The notes beneath the pieces were generated by a model. It was not told where the DNA came from. It saw nothing but the letters and a program-made list of their open reading frames with translations, and made no database searches. A program made the position numbers and the translations under genes. Below, piece after piece: positions 1 to 7,219 of a stretch of DNA of 10,176 bases (position 1 is the first letter of the stretch; each line of letters begins with the position of its first letter). Location: positions 1-10,176 of the forward strand of contig JAFGMJ010000227.1 of NCBI GenBank assembly GCA_016927635.1, given 5' to 3'. Origin of the DNA: Actinomycetota bacterium (GTDB lineage Bacteria; Actinomycetota; Humimicrobiia; Humimicrobiales; Humimicrobiaceae).

Positions 1-3000
1 CAAAAAGAAAAGATTTAAAAAAAATAATGCTTATAGGTTCAGGACCGATAGTTATTGGCCAGGCATGCGAATTTGATTATTCGGGAACACAGGCCTGCAA
101 AGTATTAAAAGAGGAGGGATACCATGTAATACTTGTAAATTCAAACCCTGCAACTATAATGACTGATCCTGAATTTGCAGACAGTACATATATTGAACCT
201 GTTAATACTGAATTTGTAGCTAAAATAATAAAAAAAGAAAGGCCTGACGCATTGCTTCCTACGCTTGGCGGCCAAACCGGCTTAAATACTGCTGTGTCGC
301 TTGCAAAAGAAAAAATACTTGAAAAATATGGCGTAGAACTTATAGGAGCAGATGTGGATGTAATCAATAAAGCTGAAGACAGGGAGCTTTTCAAAAAGGC
401 GATGACAAATATAAATCTGGATATGCCGGCAAGCGAATATGTACATACGCTTGAAGATGCGCTTGAAATCAGCAGCAGGCTTAAGTTTCCGCTTGTAGTA
501 AGGCCAAGTTTTACGCTTGGAGGCATTGGGGGAGGGCTTGCTTTCAACAAGGAGGAATTTATTGAAATAGTCACACGGGGCCTTGATTTTTCGCCTGTTT
601 CACAGGTTCTTATTGAGAAATCTGTAGCAGGGTGGAAAGAATATGAATTTGAAGTTATGAGGGATAAAAACGATAATGCAGTAATTGTATGTTCGATAGA
701 GAATTTCGACCCAATGGGCGTTCATACCGGTGACAGCATAACCGTAGCTCCCGCGCAGACTCTTACAGAAAAAGAATATCAGGAAATGCGCCATGCCTCT
801 CTCAGGATAATAAGGGAAATAGGAGTCGAGACCGGTGGTTCAAATATACAGTTTGCAGTAAATCCTGAAGACGGGAAAATGGTTGTAATAGAAATGAATC
901 CCAGGGTATCCAGAAGCAGTGCCCTTGCTTCAAAAGCGACAGGTTTTCCCATAGCAAAAATAGCAACCAAGCTTGCTGTCGGCTATACTCTTGATGAAAT
1001 ACCAAATGATATTACAAAAAAAACTCCTGCATGTTTTGAACCATCAATAGATTATGTTGTTGTAAAATTTCCCAGATGGGCTTTTGAAAAATTCCCCGGA
1101 ACAGATGTAAGCCTCACCACAAGAATGAAATCTGTAGGAGAAGTGATGTCTATTGGCAGAACATTTAAAGAGGCGCTTCAGAAATCAATAAGATCTCTTG
1201 AAATCGACAGATATGGGCTTGGCAGCGACGGAGTCAATATTATAAAAAAAGAGTCATTGAGTTCAATGCTGACTGTGCCCAATCAGGACCGAATTTTTTA
1301 TATTAAATATGCAATGCAGCAGGGTATTGGCACTGATGAAATATTTAACAGTACAAAAATAGATCCATGGTTTTTATACAATATAAAGCAAATAGTGGAT
1401 TTTGAGAAAAAATTTGAATCCTGCAGCATTGAAAACCTTTGCGATGATTTGCTCAGTGATGCAAAAAGGATGGGATATTCAGATATTCAGATAGCCCATA
1501 TGTGCAGCTGCAGAGAGGAGGATATAAGGAAATTAAGGAAAAAGCTGTCAATCAATCCAACCTTTAAAACAGTTGATACATGTGCTGCAGAATTTGAAGC
1601 TTATACTTCTTATTATTATTCGACTTATGAAACCGAAGACGAGATAAAGCCTTCGCCTAAAAACAAAATTATTATTTTGGGAAGCGGACCAAACAGGATA
1701 GGCCAGGGCATAGAATTTGATTACTGCTGCGTTCATGCTTCTTTTGCGCTTCATGATGACGGATATGAGACTATTCTGATAAACTGCAATCCTGAAACTG
1801 TATCAACAGATTACGATACTTCAGACAGACTTTATTTTGAGCCCCTTACTTTTGAAGATGTAATGAATGTAATAGAGGCGGAAAAGCCGGCCGGTGTAAT
1901 AGTGCAATTTGGCGGCCAGACGCCACTAAAGCTTGCGATGCGATTAAGCAAGGCCGGGGTTAACATACTTGGCACATCTCCGGACAGTATAGACCTTGCC
2001 GAAGACAGAAAAAGATTTGGAGCTATGCTTAGCAGTCTTGACATACCTCAACCCGATAATGGCACCGCAATGAAAACTGAAGAGGCTCTTGCTATTGCTG
2101 AAAGGATAGGATACCCGGTTCTTGTAAGGCCTTCATATGTTCTGGGAGGAAGGGCGATGAATATTGTTTATACCAGCGAAAGCCTTGTAAATTATATAAA
2201 CAGCGCATCACTTATATCACCTGATAAGCCTATTCTTGTTGACAAGTTCCTTGAAGATGCAATTGAGGTCGATGTCGATGCAATTTTTGACGGACAAGAG
2301 CTATATATCGGCGCAATAATGGAACATATTGAGGAAGCTGGCATACATTCAGGCGATAGCGCATGCGTTATTCCACCATACACTCTTAAAGATGATATTA
2401 TTGATGATATAAAAGACTATACATTAAAAATTGCAGAAGGGCTCAAGGTCCGCGGTCTTATCAATATACAATATGCAATAAAAAACTCAAAAGTCTATGT
2501 GCTTGAAGCAAATCCTAGGGCATCAAGGACAGTGCCTTTTGTCAGTAAATCAACAAAAGTTCCGCTTGCTAAAATAGCAGCAAGAGTTATGAGCGGAAAG
2601 AAACTGAAAGAAATAGCTTTCAAAAGGGTTGACTGCCTTAACCTTGACTATTTCAGCATAAAAGAAGCGGTCCTTCCTTTTAACAGATTTCCAGGTTTTG
2701 ATACTATTTTAGGACCTGAAATGAAGTCAACAGGTGAAGTAATGGGAATAGATAAAAATTTTGGAATCGCATATGCAAAATCCCAGATTGCTGCAAATCA
2801 GATGATGCCCACAAAAGGAATAGTCTTTATCAGCGTTAATAATAAGGATAAGAAAAATATTGTTCCCCTGGCCAGGCAACTGCATGAACTTGGTTTTAAA
2901 ATAATATCCACAAAAGGGACATCGGAAATACTTGAAAAAAACGGCATTAACTGTGAATGGGTTTTAAAAATAAGCGAGGGAAGGCCGAATGTTTTGGATA

Positions 3001-3206
3001 TGATAAAAAACAATGAGGTGGATCTTATAATAAATACTCCTGAAGGAAGAAATGCAAGAAGCGACGGCTATTATCTCAGGACTGCCGCAGTCATGCACAA
3101 CATACCATCAATAACAACCCTTTCAGCAGCTTCGGCTCTGATACAGGGCATAAGGGAATTTAAGTCAAAGGCAAAAATAGATGTCAAATGCATTCAGGAT
3201 TACTGA
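1..3206 (+). CDS. carB: Carbamoyl-phosphate synthase large subunit (5' end lies just outside the window)
   Basis: Large subunit of carbamoyl-phosphate synthase, which makes carbamoyl phosphate from bicarbonate, two ATP and ammonia supplied by the CarA glutaminase, for pyrimidine and arginine synthesis in the cytoplasm. The reading frame is open from the left edge. Codons from base 3 read KRKDLKKI before the ATG at 27, matching the usual CarB N-terminus (MPKR...), so the real start is probably about four bases left of the window and the ATG at 27 is internal. Counting from that ATG, the first ATP-grasp half carries RPSFTLGG at about 159 and EMNPR at 289. A linker/oligomerisation domain spans about 393-543. 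The second half starts with [11 protein letters not shown] near 548 and carries RPSYVLGG at 701 and EANPR at 827. The C-terminal MGS-like allosteric domain runs from about 927 to 1059. Full length (about 1069 residues) is normal and no active-site motif looks damaged. carA is expected immediately upstream, unseen. Confidence 0.98.
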   Translation, partial: KRKDLKKIMLIGSGPIVIGQACEFDYSGTQACKVLKEEGYHVILVNSNPATIMTDPEFADSTYIEPVNTEFVAKIIKKERPDALLPTLGGQTGLNTAVSLAKEKILEKYGVELIGADVDVINKAEDRELFKKAMTNINLDMPASEYVHTLEDALEISSRLKFPLVVRPSFTLGGIGGGLAFNKEEFIEIVTRGLDFSPVSQVLIEKSVAGWKEYEFEVMRDKNDNAVIVCSIENFDPMGVHTGDSITVAPAQTLTEKEYQEMRHASLRIIREIGVETGGSNIQFAVNPEDGKMVVIEMNPRVSRSSALASKATGFPIAKIATKLAVGYTLDEIPNDITKKTPACFEPSIDYVVVKFPRWAFEKFPGTDVSLTTRMKSVGEVMSIGRTFKEALQKSIRSLEIDRYGLGSDGVNIIKKESLSSMLTVPNQDRIFYIKYAMQQGIGTDEIFNSTKIDPWFLYNIKQIVDFEKKFESCSIENLCDDLLSDAKRMGYSDIQIAHMCSCREEDIRKLRKKLSINPTFKTVDTCAAEFEAYTSYYYSTYETEDEIKPSPKNKIIILGSGPNRIGQGIEFDYCCVHASFALHDDGYETILINCNPETVSTDYDTSDRLYFEPLTFEDVMNVIEAEKPAGVIVQFGGQTPLKLAMRLSKAGVNILGTSPDSIDLAEDRKRFGAMLSSLDIPQPDNGTAMKTEEALAIAERIGYPVLVRPSYVLGGRAMNIVYTSESLVNYINSASLISPDKPILVDKFLEDAIEVDVDAIFDGQELYIGAIMEHIEEAGIHSGDSACVIPPYTLKDDIIDDIKDYTLKIAEGLKVRGLINIQYAIKNSKVYVLEANPRASRTVPFVSKSTKVPLAKIAARVMSGKKLKEIAFKRVDCLNLDYFSIKEAVLPFNRFPGFDTILGPEMKSTGEVMGIDKNFGIAYAKSQIAANQMMPTKGIVFISVNNKDKKNIVPLARQLHELGFKIISTKGTSEILEKNGINCEWVLKISEGRPNVLDMIKNNEVDLIINTPEGRNARSDGYYLRTAAVMHNIPSITTLSAASALIQGIREFKSKAKIDVKCIQDY

Positions 3207-3312
3207 TTGATTAAAAATATTAAATTGCAATTTATTTTAATTATAATTAATATTTCATTCTTGAAATGATATAAAATTAATAATCATTTATATACTGCAA
3301 AGCGAATAATTT
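3207..3312. promoter_or_regulatory. AT-rich carB-pyrK spacer with nested palindromes; possible promoter region
   Basis: This 106-bp gap is almost pure A/T. It contains a 9-bp inverted repeat (AAATATTAA at 3215-3223 and TTAATATTT at 3247-3255), a 12-bp palindrome AAATTGCAATTT at 3222-3233, and a 14-bp palindrome TTAATTATAATTAA at 3237-3250. A TATAAT hexamer sits at 3242-3247 and a TATACT at 3291-3296, but neither has a well-spaced TTGACA-like partner; TTGAAA at 3261-3266 is 24 bp from TATACT. Palindromes arise easily by chance in such DNA. A promoter or operator for pyrK-pyrD-pyrF here is possible but only inferred. No GC-rich terminator and no gene are seen. Confidence 0.3.
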
Positions 3313-4107
3313 ATGAAAACTCTTAAAGGCGAAATAGTCGCAAACCGTAAATACAGCGATAATCTGTATAAGCTCGAGGTATTTTCCCCATATATCTGTA
3401 AAAATGCAAAACCTGCTCAATTTATAAATATAAAATGTTCAAGGCAGGGAAGCGATGACCCTCTTTTAAGGCGCCCATTCAGCATTTATGAGATAGATGA
3501 ACAATTCAATGTGTTTTCCGTGCTTTTTCTTGTAAGGGGAAGAGGCACACAATTTATGGCGGATTTGCGAAAAGGGGAGTCTTTGGATTTTGTGGGTCCA
3601 CTGGGCCAGCCAATTAAAATACCTGAAAATGACTCCAGATTTGTTCTTATCGGAGGCGGAATTGGCGTAGTGCCTCTTTGTCTTATTGCAAAAAATCTGA
3701 AAAGCATTGGAAAAACTGTGCATTTCTTCGCTGGCTTTAAGGATGAGGCTTTTTATACATGGGAAAGGGACCTGATAAAAATATTAAAAGACTACAAAAT
3801 TTTCTCCGAAAACGGCGTTTTCGGAGAAAAAGGGATTCCCTTAAATTATATACGAGAAAACTTCAGCGAGTTTAAAGACCATCATTTTATTGTATGCGGT
3901 CCCCTGGAAATGCTGAAGCAGGCGCAGTCTTTTTTAAAAGACAGAAAAGTAAGAGCTATTGCAATTATGGAAGAAAAAATGGCATGCGGCATAGGGGCAT
4001 GCATGGGATGCGTAATAAAAATAAAAAATAAAAACAATGGCTACAGTTATAAAAAAGTCTGCAGTGACGGACCAGCATTCGATTTGATGGAGGTTTGTTT
4101 TGACTGA
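3313..4107 (+). CDS. pyrK: Dihydroorotate dehydrogenase B, electron-transfer (FAD/2Fe-2S) subunit
   Basis: PyrK, the ferredoxin-reductase-like subunit of class 1B dihydroorotate dehydrogenase. It passes electrons from the FMN of PyrD through its [2Fe-2S] cluster and FAD to NAD+. The protein has 264 residues, normal for the family. An N-terminal FAD-binding barrel contains RRPFSIYE at about 53-60. The nucleotide-binding domain starts with the glycine-rich VLIGGGIGVVPL near 110. The C-terminal cluster motif is complete: Cys225, Cys230, Cys233 (ACGIGACMGC) and Cys250 (VCSDGP). The ATG at 3313 is taken as the start because the family usually begins a few residues before this point, but no Shine-Dalgarno site is visible in front of it. 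The 3' end overlaps pyrD by 8 bp, which fits translational coupling of two subunits of one complex. A perfect 14-bp inverted repeat lies inside the gene (listed separately). Confidence 0.96.
   Translation: MKTLKGEIVANRKYSDNLYKLEVFSPYICKNAKPAQFINIKCSRQGSDDPLLRRPFSIYEIDEQFNVFSVLFLVRGRGTQFMADLRKGESLDFVGPLGQPIKIPENDSRFVLIGGGIGVVPLCLIAKNLKSIGKTVHFFAGFKDEAFYTWERDLIKILKDYKIFSENGVFGEKGIPLNYIRENFSEFKDHHFIVCGPLEMLKQAQSFLKDRKVRAIAIMEEKMACGIGACMGCVIKIKNKNNGYSYKKVCSDGPAFDLMEVCFD
3800..3830. repeat. Perfect 14-bp inverted repeat with 3-nt loop inside pyrK
   Basis: TTTTCTCCGAAAAC (3800-3813) is followed by the three bases GGC and then by its exact reverse complement GTTTTCGGAGAAAA (3817-3830). In the pyrK frame it encodes IFSENGVFGEK at about residues 163-173, the place where PyrK homologues commonly have an acidic/Gly loop followed by G-x-KG, so it lies in genuine coding sequence. 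It is followed by A's, not T's, on the + strand, so it is not a canonical + strand terminator. Its function, if any, is unknown. Confidence 0.85.
4089..4093 (+). promoter_or_regulatory. Shine-Dalgarno site GGAGG that sets the TTG start of pyrD
   Basis: GGAGG at 4089-4093 lies within the last codons of pyrK, six bases before the TTG at 4100. The next in-frame ATG (4142, residue 15) has no comparable site and would remove N-terminal residues just before the conserved first strand, so the TTG is the preferred start. Confidence 0.75.
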
Positions 4108-5050
4108 TTATTTTTCAGATGAAACGGGGCTTGAAGTCAGGATGGGTAATATAGTGCTTAAGAATCCGGTCATTACATGTTCAGGAACATTTGCAAGCGG
4201 CATAGAATATTCTAAATTTTACGATGTTTCGGTTCTTGGGGCAATAACAACAAAAAGTTTTTCCCTGGAAAGAATGGCTGGCAATTTGCCGCCTAGAATA
4301 TGCGAAACATCTTCAGGTATGTTAAATTCTATAGGGCTGCAGAATGAGGGAATAGATTATTTCATCAATGAACAGCTGCAGGAAGCAAAAAAACTGGGTG
4401 TAGAAATAATACCCAGTATATTTGGCAGGGATTTAGATGAGTTTAAAAAAATAGCATACAAAATTAAGAATATTGAAGAAGAAATAATCGCTGTTGAGCT
4501 GAATCTGTCATGCCCAAATGTCGCTGAAGGAGGCATAGCTTTCTGCGCTTCTGCAGAACAGGTGGGAAATATCGTTGCTGCCACCAAAGAGATACTCCAT
4601 ACAGGTATAATTGTAAAGCTAAGCGGACATTATAATAATATTTCTGAAACTGCTTCTGCAGCAAAGAAATATGGGGCAGATGCTGCCGCTGTAATAAATA
4701 CTATACCCGCAACAGCATTTGATATAGAAACCTGTAAACCCAAACTTGGAAATATTACAGGCGGCCTTTCAGGCCCGGCTATTAAACCGGTAGCACTTTT
4801 AAAAGTTTTTGAACTTGCAAAAGAAAATATAATACCTATTATAGGCATTGGCGGAATAATGACATGGCAGGATGCAATTGAGTTTATAATAGCCGGAGCC
4901 AGCGCAGTAGGCGTTGGTACTGCTAATTTTATTTATCCTGAATGCGGAAGGGATATACTGCAGGGCATTAAACAATATATGCGCAGAAAAAATATTGGCG
5001 ATATTAAGATGCTTAAAGGTATTGCCATAAGCAATATTATTAAAGGATAA
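4100..5050 (+). CDS. pyrD: Dihydroorotate dehydrogenase B, catalytic (FMN) subunit
   Basis: PyrD of class 1B (often called PyrDB), an FMN TIM-barrel that oxidises dihydroorotate to orotate, the fourth step of UMP synthesis, in the cytoplasm. The 316 residues are normal for the family. Visible motifs are the N-terminal substrate loop SGTFASG (about 28-34), the FMN-contact segment around TTKSFSLE with Lys52, the MLNSIGLQNEG segment, the active-site loop NLSCPNV with the catalytic-base Cys138 expected of class 1 enzymes (class 2 has Ser), and the C-terminal phosphate-binding GIGGI and GVGTANF segments. Pairing with pyrK directly upstream confirms class 1B rather than 1A. The start is TTG, backed by GGAGG six bases upstream, and it overlaps the pyrK end by 8 bp. 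An ATG start at 4142 is less likely. Confidence 0.96.
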   Translation: MTDYFSDETGLEVRMGNIVLKNPVITCSGTFASGIEYSKFYDVSVLGAITTKSFSLERMAGNLPPRICETSSGMLNSIGLQNEGIDYFINEQLQEAKKLGVEIIPSIFGRDLDEFKKIAYKIKNIEEEIIAVELNLSCPNVAEGGIAFCASAEQVGNIVAATKEILHTGIIVKLSGHYNNISETASAAKKYGADAAAVINTIPATAFDIETCKPKLGNITGGLSGPAIKPVALLKVFELAKENIIPIIGIGGIMTWQDAIEFIIAGASAVGVGTANFIYPECGRDILQGIKQYMRRKNIGDIKMLKGIAISNIIKG

Positions 5051-5066
5051 AGAATTTTTTATTATA

Positions 5067-5086
5067 TTTTCTTCAATGAAGGAAAA
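5067..5086 (+). promoter_or_regulatory. pyrF ribosome binding site within a weak potential hairpin
   Basis: AAGGA at 5079-5083 is nine bases before the pyrF ATG at 5093 and is the likely Shine-Dalgarno site. The run TTTTCTT (5067-5073) can pair with AAGGAAAA (5079-5086) with one bulged base and a five-base loop, so the site could be partly masked in the mRNA. The stem is short and A/U-rich, so any regulatory effect is speculative. Confidence 0.35.
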
Positions 5087-5092
5087 TAAAGA

Positions 5093-5857
5093 ATGAATGA
5101 TATAAAACAGATAAGCAATTTTCATCAAATAAATATAAAAGACAGGCTTATAGTAAGTGTGGATTTGAGTTCAAAGCAGGAAATAATTAAGCTATGTACT
5201 CAGATAAAAAACAATATTTCAACATTAAAGATAGGATTTGAGGTCATATACAGCTGTGGTCTTGACATAATAAAAACGATTAAAAGTTTTGGCTATGAGA
5301 TAATGCTGGATGCTAAGCTTCATGACATACCCAATACTGTTGGACGTGCAATGAATGCAATTACCTTGCTGGGTGTTTCAAAAGTCACAATGCATTCATC
5401 TGGAGGAACCTCAATGCTTAAAACTGCAAAAGAATCTGCAGAATCGGCTGCAAGCAAGGCAGGAATAAAAACTCCCATGCTTTTTGCTGTTACGATTCTT
5501 ACAAGTCTTGATAATGATGATTTGAAAATAATAGGGTTTGAAAAAGATTTCAGGCTATCAGTCGCAGGCCTTGCAGACATGGCCTTTAAAAGCGGTATAG
5601 ATGGAATAGTATGCTCGCCAAACGAAGTTATCTATCTTAGGGAAAAACTTGGTAAAGAAATTTATATAGCTACGCCAGGAATAAGATTAGTAGATGACGG
5701 ATCCCAGGACCAGAAAAGAATCAGCAATCCATTTGCTGCAATTAAAAATGGAGCCGATTATATTATAGTGGGCAGGCCTGTAACCCAGGCAGATAATCCT
5801 GCAGATAAAGTAAGATCTATACTTGAAGATATAGAAAAAGCCGGAAGTGTTGTTTAA
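5093..5857 (+). CDS. pyrF: Orotidine 5'-phosphate decarboxylase
   Basis: PyrF decarboxylates orotidine 5'-phosphate to UMP, the last step of de novo UMP synthesis. The full catalytic set of the compact bacterial family is readable: Asp24 in the first strand (IVSVDLSS), Lys46 (LKIGFE), and Asp73-x-Lys75-x-x-Asp78 in LDAKLHDIPNTV. This is the Lys/Asp/Lys/Asp array known from the Escherichia coli and Bacillus enzymes. The C-terminal phosphate-binding part has TPGIRL and VGRPVTQA. At 254 residues it is slightly longer than typical (about 230-245), with roughly 16 extra N-terminal residues. I keep the ATG at 5093 because it has an AAGGA site nine bases upstream and no in-frame ATG lies nearer the conserved core. 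It follows pyrD by 42 bp and very likely shares its transcript. This compact family differs from the longer mycobacterial-type PyrF, a point against a close mycobacterial origin. Confidence 0.96.
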   Translation: MNDIKQISNFHQINIKDRLIVSVDLSSKQEIIKLCTQIKNNISTLKIGFEVIYSCGLDIIKTIKSFGYEIMLDAKLHDIPNTVGRAMNAITLLGVSKVTMHSSGGTSMLKTAKESAESAASKAGIKTPMLFAVTILTSLDNDDLKIIGFEKDFRLSVAGLADMAFKSGIDGIVCSPNEVIYLREKLGKEIYIATPGIRLVDDGSQDQKRISNPFAAIKNGADYIIVGRPVTQADNPADKVRSILEDIEKAGSVV

Positions 5858-5934
5858 TAGATATGATACAGTTTTTTAAAAATAATCACTGAGACATTGA
5901 ATATTATAAATAATAATGCGAAAGACATCGTCCT

Positions 5935-6258
5935 ATGATATCTAATAAAATCCCATTATCTGATATAGAAAATGCACGTAAAATCAGGAAACTAAGATCT
6001 GATTTAAAAAAGGATTTAAAGAGTGGAAAAATAAGCATAAAAGAAGTTTTTTCAGAAATTAGATACTACCGAAGTGTAATGGACATGAAGGTAATTGAGG
6101 TTGTATGCTCACTCCCAAAAACCGGCAGGATAACTGCTTTAAATATTCTTAAAAAGTTAAAAATAAGCACTTGCAAAAAAATTAATGGCCTTGGCAGCAG
6201 GCAAAAAGAGGACTTTTGCAATTATTTCGGGCTAAAAAAAAGCCTCTTAATAAAATAA
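5935..6258 (+). CDS. mihF: Actinobacterial-type integration host factor (mIHF), nucleoid-associated DNA-binding protein
   Basis: A 107-residue, strongly basic protein that resembles the mycobacterial integration host factor mIHF, a nucleoid protein first found as the host factor for phage L5 integration and unrelated to the HU/IHF alpha-beta fold. The N-terminal third (about 10-45) is a Lys/Arg-rich helix region with KIRKLRSDLKKDLKSG. The C-terminal part has the family's signature: MKVIEVVCSLPKTGRITALNI segments with LPKTGR at 60-65, and INGLGSRQK at 83-91, the S13-like helix-two-turn-helix element. It ends in a short extra basic tail after CNYF. Position between pyrF and gmk is the same as in mycobacteria. 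The ATG at 5935 is the only plausible start after the in-frame TAA at 5914, yet no clear Shine-Dalgarno site is seen. The 77-bp upstream gap is AT-rich with a TATAAA at 5905-5910 but no good -35 partner. Assignment is from remembered family features. Confidence 0.9.
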   Translation: MISNKIPLSDIENARKIRKLRSDLKKDLKSGKISIKEVFSEIRYYRSVMDMKVIEVVCSLPKTGRITALNILKKLKISTCKKINGLGSRQKEDFCNYFGLKKSLLIK

Positions 6259-6262
6259 TAAT

Positions 6263-6844
6263 ATGATCAATAAGCACAAAGGAAGATTGTTTGTCATTTC
6301 CGGGCCAAGTGGCGCCGGTAAAAGCACCCTGATTAATGATGCAATAAAAAGTCTGAAAAAATTTCATGTATCTGTATCAGTAACAACAAGGCCCAGAAGA
6401 AAAAATGAGATTGAAGGTAAAAAATACAGATTCATAACAGAAGAGGAATTCGATTCCATGATTAATCAAAGCATGCTGCTTGAATATGCCGAATACTGTG
6501 GTTATAAGTACGGTACGCCAAAGATGTTTGTCGAAAAAGAAATAGAAAATGGCAATAATATAATACTTGAAATCGAAGTCCAGGGAGCAATGCAGGTAAA
6601 AAAGTTTATGCCTGAGGCTTATATGATTTTTATTATAACTCCATCGATGCATGTATTGAAAGAAAGGCTGCATAAAAGAAATACAGAAGAGCCCCATATT
6701 ATTGAAAAAAGGCTCGTTACAGCAAATTCAGAGCTTGATTACCAGAAATATTATGATTGCATTATTGTAAATAATGATTATAATGAAGCTTTGCTTAACC
6801 TGAGATATATACTGAAAATGCAGGCAAAAAATATAAAGGATTAA
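6263..6844 (+). CDS. gmk: Guanylate kinase
   Basis: Phosphorylates GMP (and dGMP) to the diphosphate with ATP, a cytoplasmic step essential for GTP supply. At 193 residues it is a standard bacterial enzyme. The P-loop GPSGAGKS is at 14-21. The GMP-binding segment begins with SVTTRPRR (about 38-45) and continues through the conserved EYAEYCGYKYGTP stretch, which contacts the guanine and the phosphate. A lid-region Arg-rich stretch (RLHKRNTEE) follows, then the usual C-terminal IIVNNDYNEA region. It starts four bases after the mihF stop, with no Shine-Dalgarno site apparent in the A/T-rich junction, so translation may depend on coupling to mihF. Adjacent gmk and rpoZ is a very widespread bacterial arrangement. 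Confidence 0.97.
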   Translation: MINKHKGRLFVISGPSGAGKSTLINDAIKSLKKFHVSVSVTTRPRRKNEIEGKKYRFITEEEFDSMINQSMLLEYAEYCGYKYGTPKMFVEKEIENGNNIILEIEVQGAMQVKKFMPEAYMIFIITPSMHVLKERLHKRNTEEPHIIEKRLVTANSELDYQKYYDCIIVNNDYNEALLNLRYILKMQAKNIKD

Positions 6845-6846
6845 TA

Positions 6847-6874
6847 TTTTTTGCAAAAAAAATTTTTTTTAAAA
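6847..6874. other. Homopolymer A/T tract between gmk and rpoZ
   Basis: The 45-bp gmk-rpoZ gap holds T6-GC-A8-T8-A4 in direct succession (6847-6874), ending at the GGAG of the rpoZ ribosome binding site. T6GCA6 is a 14-bp palindrome and A8T8 a 16-bp one. Such phased A/T runs are expected to be stiff or bent and are prone to replication or sequencing slippage. A role as an upstream promoter element or a weak transcription pause is possible but not shown. Confidence 0.5.
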
Positions 6875-6889
6875 GGAGCGTAAGATTTT

Positions 6890-7120
6890 ATGGATCTTTA
6901 TAAAGTGGATTCATTGACAGATTATGTGGGGAGTAAATATTCTTTATGCATTGCTCTTGCAAAAAGAGCAAGAGAACTTGGTCAATATATAAGCGCAAAA
7001 AGAAATATGGAAAGGGCCAGTGTGGTTCCTCCTCTTGTTGAAACAGATTCTGAAGATCCGCTGGAAATAACAGTGCAGGAATTATTTGAAGGCAAGATAA
7101 CTTTCTCACAGGTAAAATAA
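6890..7120 (+). CDS. rpoZ: DNA-directed RNA polymerase subunit omega
   Basis: Small omega subunit that helps fold and hold the beta' subunit in RNA polymerase. The 76-residue product has the family's core: a short N-terminal segment, then YSLCIALAKRARELG at about 23-37, containing the conserved A-K-R-A-R motif that contacts beta', and a C-terminal acidic stretch followed by ITVQELFEGKITF, typical of omega proteins. The ATG at 6890 has AAAAGGAG at 6871-6878 upstream, a strong site although at a rather long distance of 11 bases. Location between gmk and coaBC is the usual one. The neighbouring A/T tract and the possible terminator after the stop are listed separately. Confidence 0.95.
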   Translation: MDLYKVDSLTDYVGSKYSLCIALAKRARELGQYISAKRNMERASVVPPLVETDSEDPLEITVQELFEGKITFSQVK

Positions 7121-7132
7121 AACATGTATTAA

Positions 7133-7171
7133 AAGGCTTTATATTAATAGCAAAAATAAAGTCTTATTTTT
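7133..7171 (+). terminator. Possible weak intrinsic terminator after rpoZ
   Basis: AAGGCTTTAT (7133-7142) can pair with ATAAAGTCTT (7156-7165) over ten base pairs with one G-U wobble and a 13-base loop. A base later a run of five T's begins (7167-7171), and more T-rich sequence follows. It lies 12 bases after the rpoZ stop in the 99-bp gap before coaBC. The stem has only two G-C pairs and the loop is large, so it could be a weak or partial terminator, or chance in AT-rich DNA. No convincing promoter for coaBC is seen in the rest of the gap. Confidence 0.4.
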
Positions 7172-7219
7172 CATGATTTTTATGATTTTATAGCAAATAT
7201 TAAGTTTTGATTTTTTAAT

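Noticed and set aside
549..564. Strong AAGGAGG followed six bases later by TTG inside carB
   Set aside because: The TTG is out of the carB frame and meets a TAG after two codons, so it starts no gene; the purines simply encode Lys-Glu-Glu.
77..574. A 165-codon open frame on the - strand inside carB
   Set aside because: It is fully antisense to conserved CarB ATP-grasp sequence, its translation is Ser/Leu-rich with no recognisable domain, and it has no support beyond being open.
27..2900. Repeated similar stretches in the two halves of carB
   Set aside because: These reflect the ancient internal duplication of the two ATP-grasp halves known for all CarB proteins, not a recent repeat.
3800..3830. 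Reading the pyrK hairpin as an intrinsic terminator
   Set aside because: On the + strand it is followed by A's and continued coding sequence; on the - strand only a short T run follows and no antisense gene ends there.
6954..6974. Seven-base inverted repeat CTCTTGC / GCAAGAG inside rpoZ
   Set aside because: Short arms in coding sequence for the conserved ALAKRARE segment; the pairing is easily explained by codon content.
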